From: Tanypteryx hageni
Lineage: Eukaryota; Arthropoda; Insecta; Odonata; Petaluridae
DNA length: 64,000 nucleotides
Reading direction: 5' to 3'
Assembly (NCBI GenBank): GCA_028673005.1
Contig: CM054112.1
Coordinates: 27,320,124 to 27,384,123 of the forward strand
The stretch's first letter is position 1; each line of letters opens with the position of its first letter. A model generated the notes under the pieces. It saw only the letters and a list, made by a program, of their open reading frames with translations, ran no database searches and had not been told where the DNA came from. Positions 61,045-64,000 of this stretch are shown in pieces. Made by a program: the position numbers and the translations under genes.

Positions 61045-61300
61045 CAATACACCACCTTTTTGAACTTCGCGTGCTTGTGGTTCGCGAATGTGGACTTCGC
61101 GACAACATTTTTTATGACCATTACTTGTGTTTCGCGCATATTACATACATTTTGCGTCGCGTTTATGATGCCAACAAGCATTAACTCCCTCTACTTATTT
61201 GTTTCCAAGTTCATTTTAAACTTTAGCACCCTAGAAAAGGACATTATTATTATATATTTATAATGCTCGCTATTAGCAGTTTTCAAAGTAAACAAACGTG
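61045..61300. repeat. Dispersed repeat, copy 2
   Basis: Matches 7385-7640 in the same orientation. Confidence 0.65.
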
Positions 61301-61548
61301 ATAACCATTGACCCAACCCAACCCATCTGGGACCGTACCTTGAGATCCACCAAGAGAGCAGCCAGCTGAGTCAAAGATTTTTGGAAAATTAGAACTTTGA
61401 CAGTTGAATTTCTAGGAGAGATAGGACATTGAGCTTGGTCTGAGAACCATCTGTGAGCCATAAGCTTTCAATCCACGCAACATTCATTTAGATACAACCA
61501 TTCATTCAAGAGATCTGAGGGAACAAAAAATTTCTACTTTAAAATATA

Positions 61549-64000
61549 CAGGCAGACATCTACTTATGAACATTCAAGTTACGAACAATTAATACTTACG
61601 AACATTCCACGTACTAAGGAATTTTGACTCCCTATTCAGTTAACGAACACAACTCTCGCAGATACGAACGTCTGGACCACCGTAGGAGCTCTGTTCTTTT
61701 TATCTTCAAGTAGACAAACAACCCTGTGTATGAGAATTCTTATCTCTGCTCTGCATCATGATTCTGTCACTCATGACATAAGCATAAACGTCCTTTTAAT
61801 TAAGTTTCTGACTGTTGGGGATCTGCGTTTAAGCGTAGGACTTTCTTTGGTCGATCATAGACAGTCATTGGCAAAACATTTACTTGTAAGGCAGCAGACG
61901 GTAGTGAGTTCTTGTTCTTTAGTGAAACAATTTTTACAGTTAAATCTGACTGTACCATATAACGAAGGATATTATCACATATCCAGTCAAGTAGCTAAGA
62001 AAAGGGACTGGAAAACCTTTCAACATCAGTAAGTACACTTTTCAGAATTTCGAATAATCTCAATCCTCTGCTAAGAACATCTCCTCGACAACATGAGAAA
62101 ACCATGGAACTCTATTATTTATCGAAACACATTGTTGGATATTATTGACATTTTTTTAATTACAAAAAATTCATTAAATATCTTTAAAAAATTAAGATAA
62201 GACCACACAATAATGCTTCTACATTTTAATAATACCTTAAATAACCTAAACTCTATTTGTAATGTTTCCTTTATCATCTGAAATTTACTTCATTATAATC
62301 AGTAGAGCTTCGAGGGTTCTTGTGTTGGTAACGATATGTTTTAATGTAAAAGTTAACTATTATCGATAGACTTATGCCTTCTAAAGTTACAAAAATTAAA
62401 TTTAAAAAAATGTTATTTATTAGGCGTTTTCCACTGCAAGAGGATTCTGCAGCTAGTTTTACTGAGCGTCGTGTATTCACAGAGGCCTTCTTACTAGGTC
62501 ATCCTACGACCATTAGATACATAGGCTCCTGCTTATGCCTCTTGAGTTTCCCTGTGGATTTGAATATGTATTGATGTGCGGTGACATTATATATCACTTT
62601 CTATTTTATAAATACCCTTAAAAATATGGAAAGCAAGCGTAAAAGTAGTGATACTGATGGTGCTTCATCTATGAGTAGTAAAAGATGTCGAATGCTATCG
62701 ATGTAAACTAAAATGGACATAATAAAGCGATCAGAAAGAGATGAGTCGTTTGCTTCCATTGGAGGTATTTATGTCAATCATTCGACAATTGGAAACACTT
62801 TAAAAGACAAACAAAAAATTGTTGATTACATTCGCAACACAGGCTCACTTCAGTCTGTGATTATCAGTAAAAACTGAAGTGTCATCGTTGAAGAAATGGA
62901 ACGGTGTTTAAAAATTTGGATTCAGAATCCTAATTGCAAAAACCAACGATTGAGTACTGAATTGATTCAAGATAAGGTTAGAAGTCTTTTTCAGGATATT
63001 AAATCGCATATGGGGGAAAGGGCTAGTGATCCTACTGAATTTATGGCCAGTGCTGGATGGTTTGCAAAATTCAAGTGTAGGATAAATATGAAAAACCTTG
63101 CATCACCTGGTGAATCTGCAAGTGCCGATCATGAGGCAGCAAAAAAATTTCCTGAGGCATTGGCAACAATTATTAAAGATGGGGGTTACTGTTCTCAACA
63201 ACTTTTCAATGTTGACAAGACCGGTCTTTTCTGGAAAAAGATGCCTTCAAGAACCTTCATTGCAGCTGAAGAGAAGAAAGTTCCTGGAATCAAAATTTCT
63301 AAAGATCGTGTAACCCTCCTTCTGGGTGGAAATGCTGCAGGAGATTTTAAATTGAAGCCACTTCTTGTTTATCGCTGAAAATCCAAGGGCATTCAAGGGC
63401 ATAGTCAAGGCAACATTTCCCGTGATTTGGACTTCGAATAAGAAAGCATGGGTAACATCCTTGCTATTTCAGCAGTGGTTTCTTGATCACTTTGTTCAAG
63501 CTGTCAAAAATTATTGTAGGGAGAGAATTTGGCCTTTAAAATTTTATTGATCATCGATAATGCCCCAGGTCATCCTGTAACATGAACTAACTTGGACTCA
63601 AATGTCCAAGTTGTCTTCTTGCCTCCCAGCACCACTTCCTTACTGAAACCGATGGACCAGACGGTAATTGCGACCTTCAAAAGGTTTTACTTACGTCGAA
63701 CTATCGCTCAAGCTATTGTGGCTACCAATGCAGAAGCTTCTTTAACCCTGAAAGACTTTTGGAAAGGGTACAGCATCCTTGATGCAGTTAAAAACATTGG
63801 TCATTGTTGGAAGGAAATCAAACAAATGATGATGAATCACTGTTGGAGCAAGCTGTGCCCACAGTTTGTTTATGATTCACAGGATTCTGAACAAACCGAA
63901 GAACAAATCACCCATGAAGTTGTAGAAATGGGAAAAAGTATAAATTTAGAAATGGATGCCTTAGATGTGGACGAGTTAGTGGACTCTCATTCGATTGAAC
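61549..64000 (+). mobile_element. Tigger element, left part (runs off the window)
   Basis: Left end CAGGCAGACATCTACTTATG with TA before it (61547-61548); TTACGAAC-type words recur four times in the first 120 bases. A long leader (61670-62625) contains only chance frames. The right end lies beyond base 64000. Confidence 0.85.
62626..64000 (+). pseudogene. Tigger transposase, decayed and cut by the window end
   Basis: From MESKRKSSDTDGASSMSSKR with stops at about 62704 and 62876, through MDIIKRSERDESFASIGGIY (helix-turn-helix region) to the best frame 62896-63378: WIQNPNCKNQRLSTELIQDK, ASAGWFAKFKCRINMKNLAS, FNVDKTGLFWKKMPSRTF (first catalytic position, with K for the E of DETG). After a shift come ENPRAFKGIVKATFPVIWTS and, in other frames, PMDQTVIATFKRF (third Asp) near 63645. 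It is clearly older than the copy at 49424. Confidence 0.85.

Noticed and set aside
61730..62032. 100-codon frame in the leader of the right-most Tigger
   Set aside because: No DNA-binding or DDE motif; lies upstream of the true transposase start.
58446..64000. Search for the last HAUS3 exon
   Set aside because: No phase-1-compatible exon with a plausible C-terminus and stop was found; short AT-rich candidates were not convincing.
1..64000. CRISPR arrays, bacterial operons or a defence system
   Set aside because: Spliced animal genes and eukaryotic transposons only; no direct-repeat and spacer array is present.

Overview
The window is a piece of an animal nuclear genome, AT-rich, with spliced genes and a heavy load of transposon remains. 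The mix of Tigger/pogo, Tc1, hAT, piggyBac, RTE, I-like and Penelope-like elements suggests an invertebrate, most likely an arthropod; the species cannot be read from the sequence. No bacterial or organellar genes, CRISPR arrays or rRNA genes are seen.

Two host genes organise the whole window. They stand head to head around 22.4 kb, with 722 bases between their start codons. On the minus strand, NADSYN1 (glutamine-dependent NAD+ synthetase) begins at 22062 and runs left. Five exons encode residues 1-266, the nitrilase-type glutaminase domain with its Glu-Lys-Cys triad intact; the synthetase half lies left of base 1. On the plus strand, HAUS3 (augmin-complex subunit 3) begins at 22785 and runs right. 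Nine exons joined in consistent phase give about 518 residues; the last coding exon was not found and probably lies right of base 64000. The two proteins have unrelated jobs (NAD synthesis; spindle microtubule branching), so any link is a shared promoter region rather than a pathway.

Almost everything else is intronic or flanking mobile DNA. Left of NADSYN1 exon 5 (1-7057): a pogo/POGK-like composite, two RTE fragments nested in each other, a polypurine tract and a MITE. NADSYN1 intron 4 (7308-8670): a dispersed repeat and a degenerate ~62-bp minisatellite. NADSYN1 intron 3 (8817-21127, 12.3 kb): a hAT remnant, a CR1/L2-like RT fragment, a pogo-like TIR element with an RTE inside it, and a 1.66-kb Tc1 copy. 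HAUS3 intron 2 (23646-34374): a MITE and a Tigger copy that holds a 5.6-kb I-like retrotransposon with an 11-bp target duplication. HAUS3 intron 5 (35033-53227, 18.2 kb): an inverted pair of MITEs, a 3.2-kb hAT with perfect 8-bp duplications, several MITEs (TA, TTAA and 8-bp types), pogo and Tc1-like fragments, a Penelope RT fragment, a 2.3-kb Tigger and a piggyBac remnant. HAUS3 intron 8 and the region beyond 58445: a Penelope GIY-YIG remnant, a TA-flanked element carrying a piggyBac-like ORF, a piggyBac-type MITE with a hAT MITE inside it, and the start of another Tigger that runs off the window.

All transposase and RT genes seen are broken by frameshifts or stops; the I-like element is the best preserved (an 807-codon open RT-RNase H frame). 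Identification was by reading translations and repeat ends by eye; family names below clade level are tentative.
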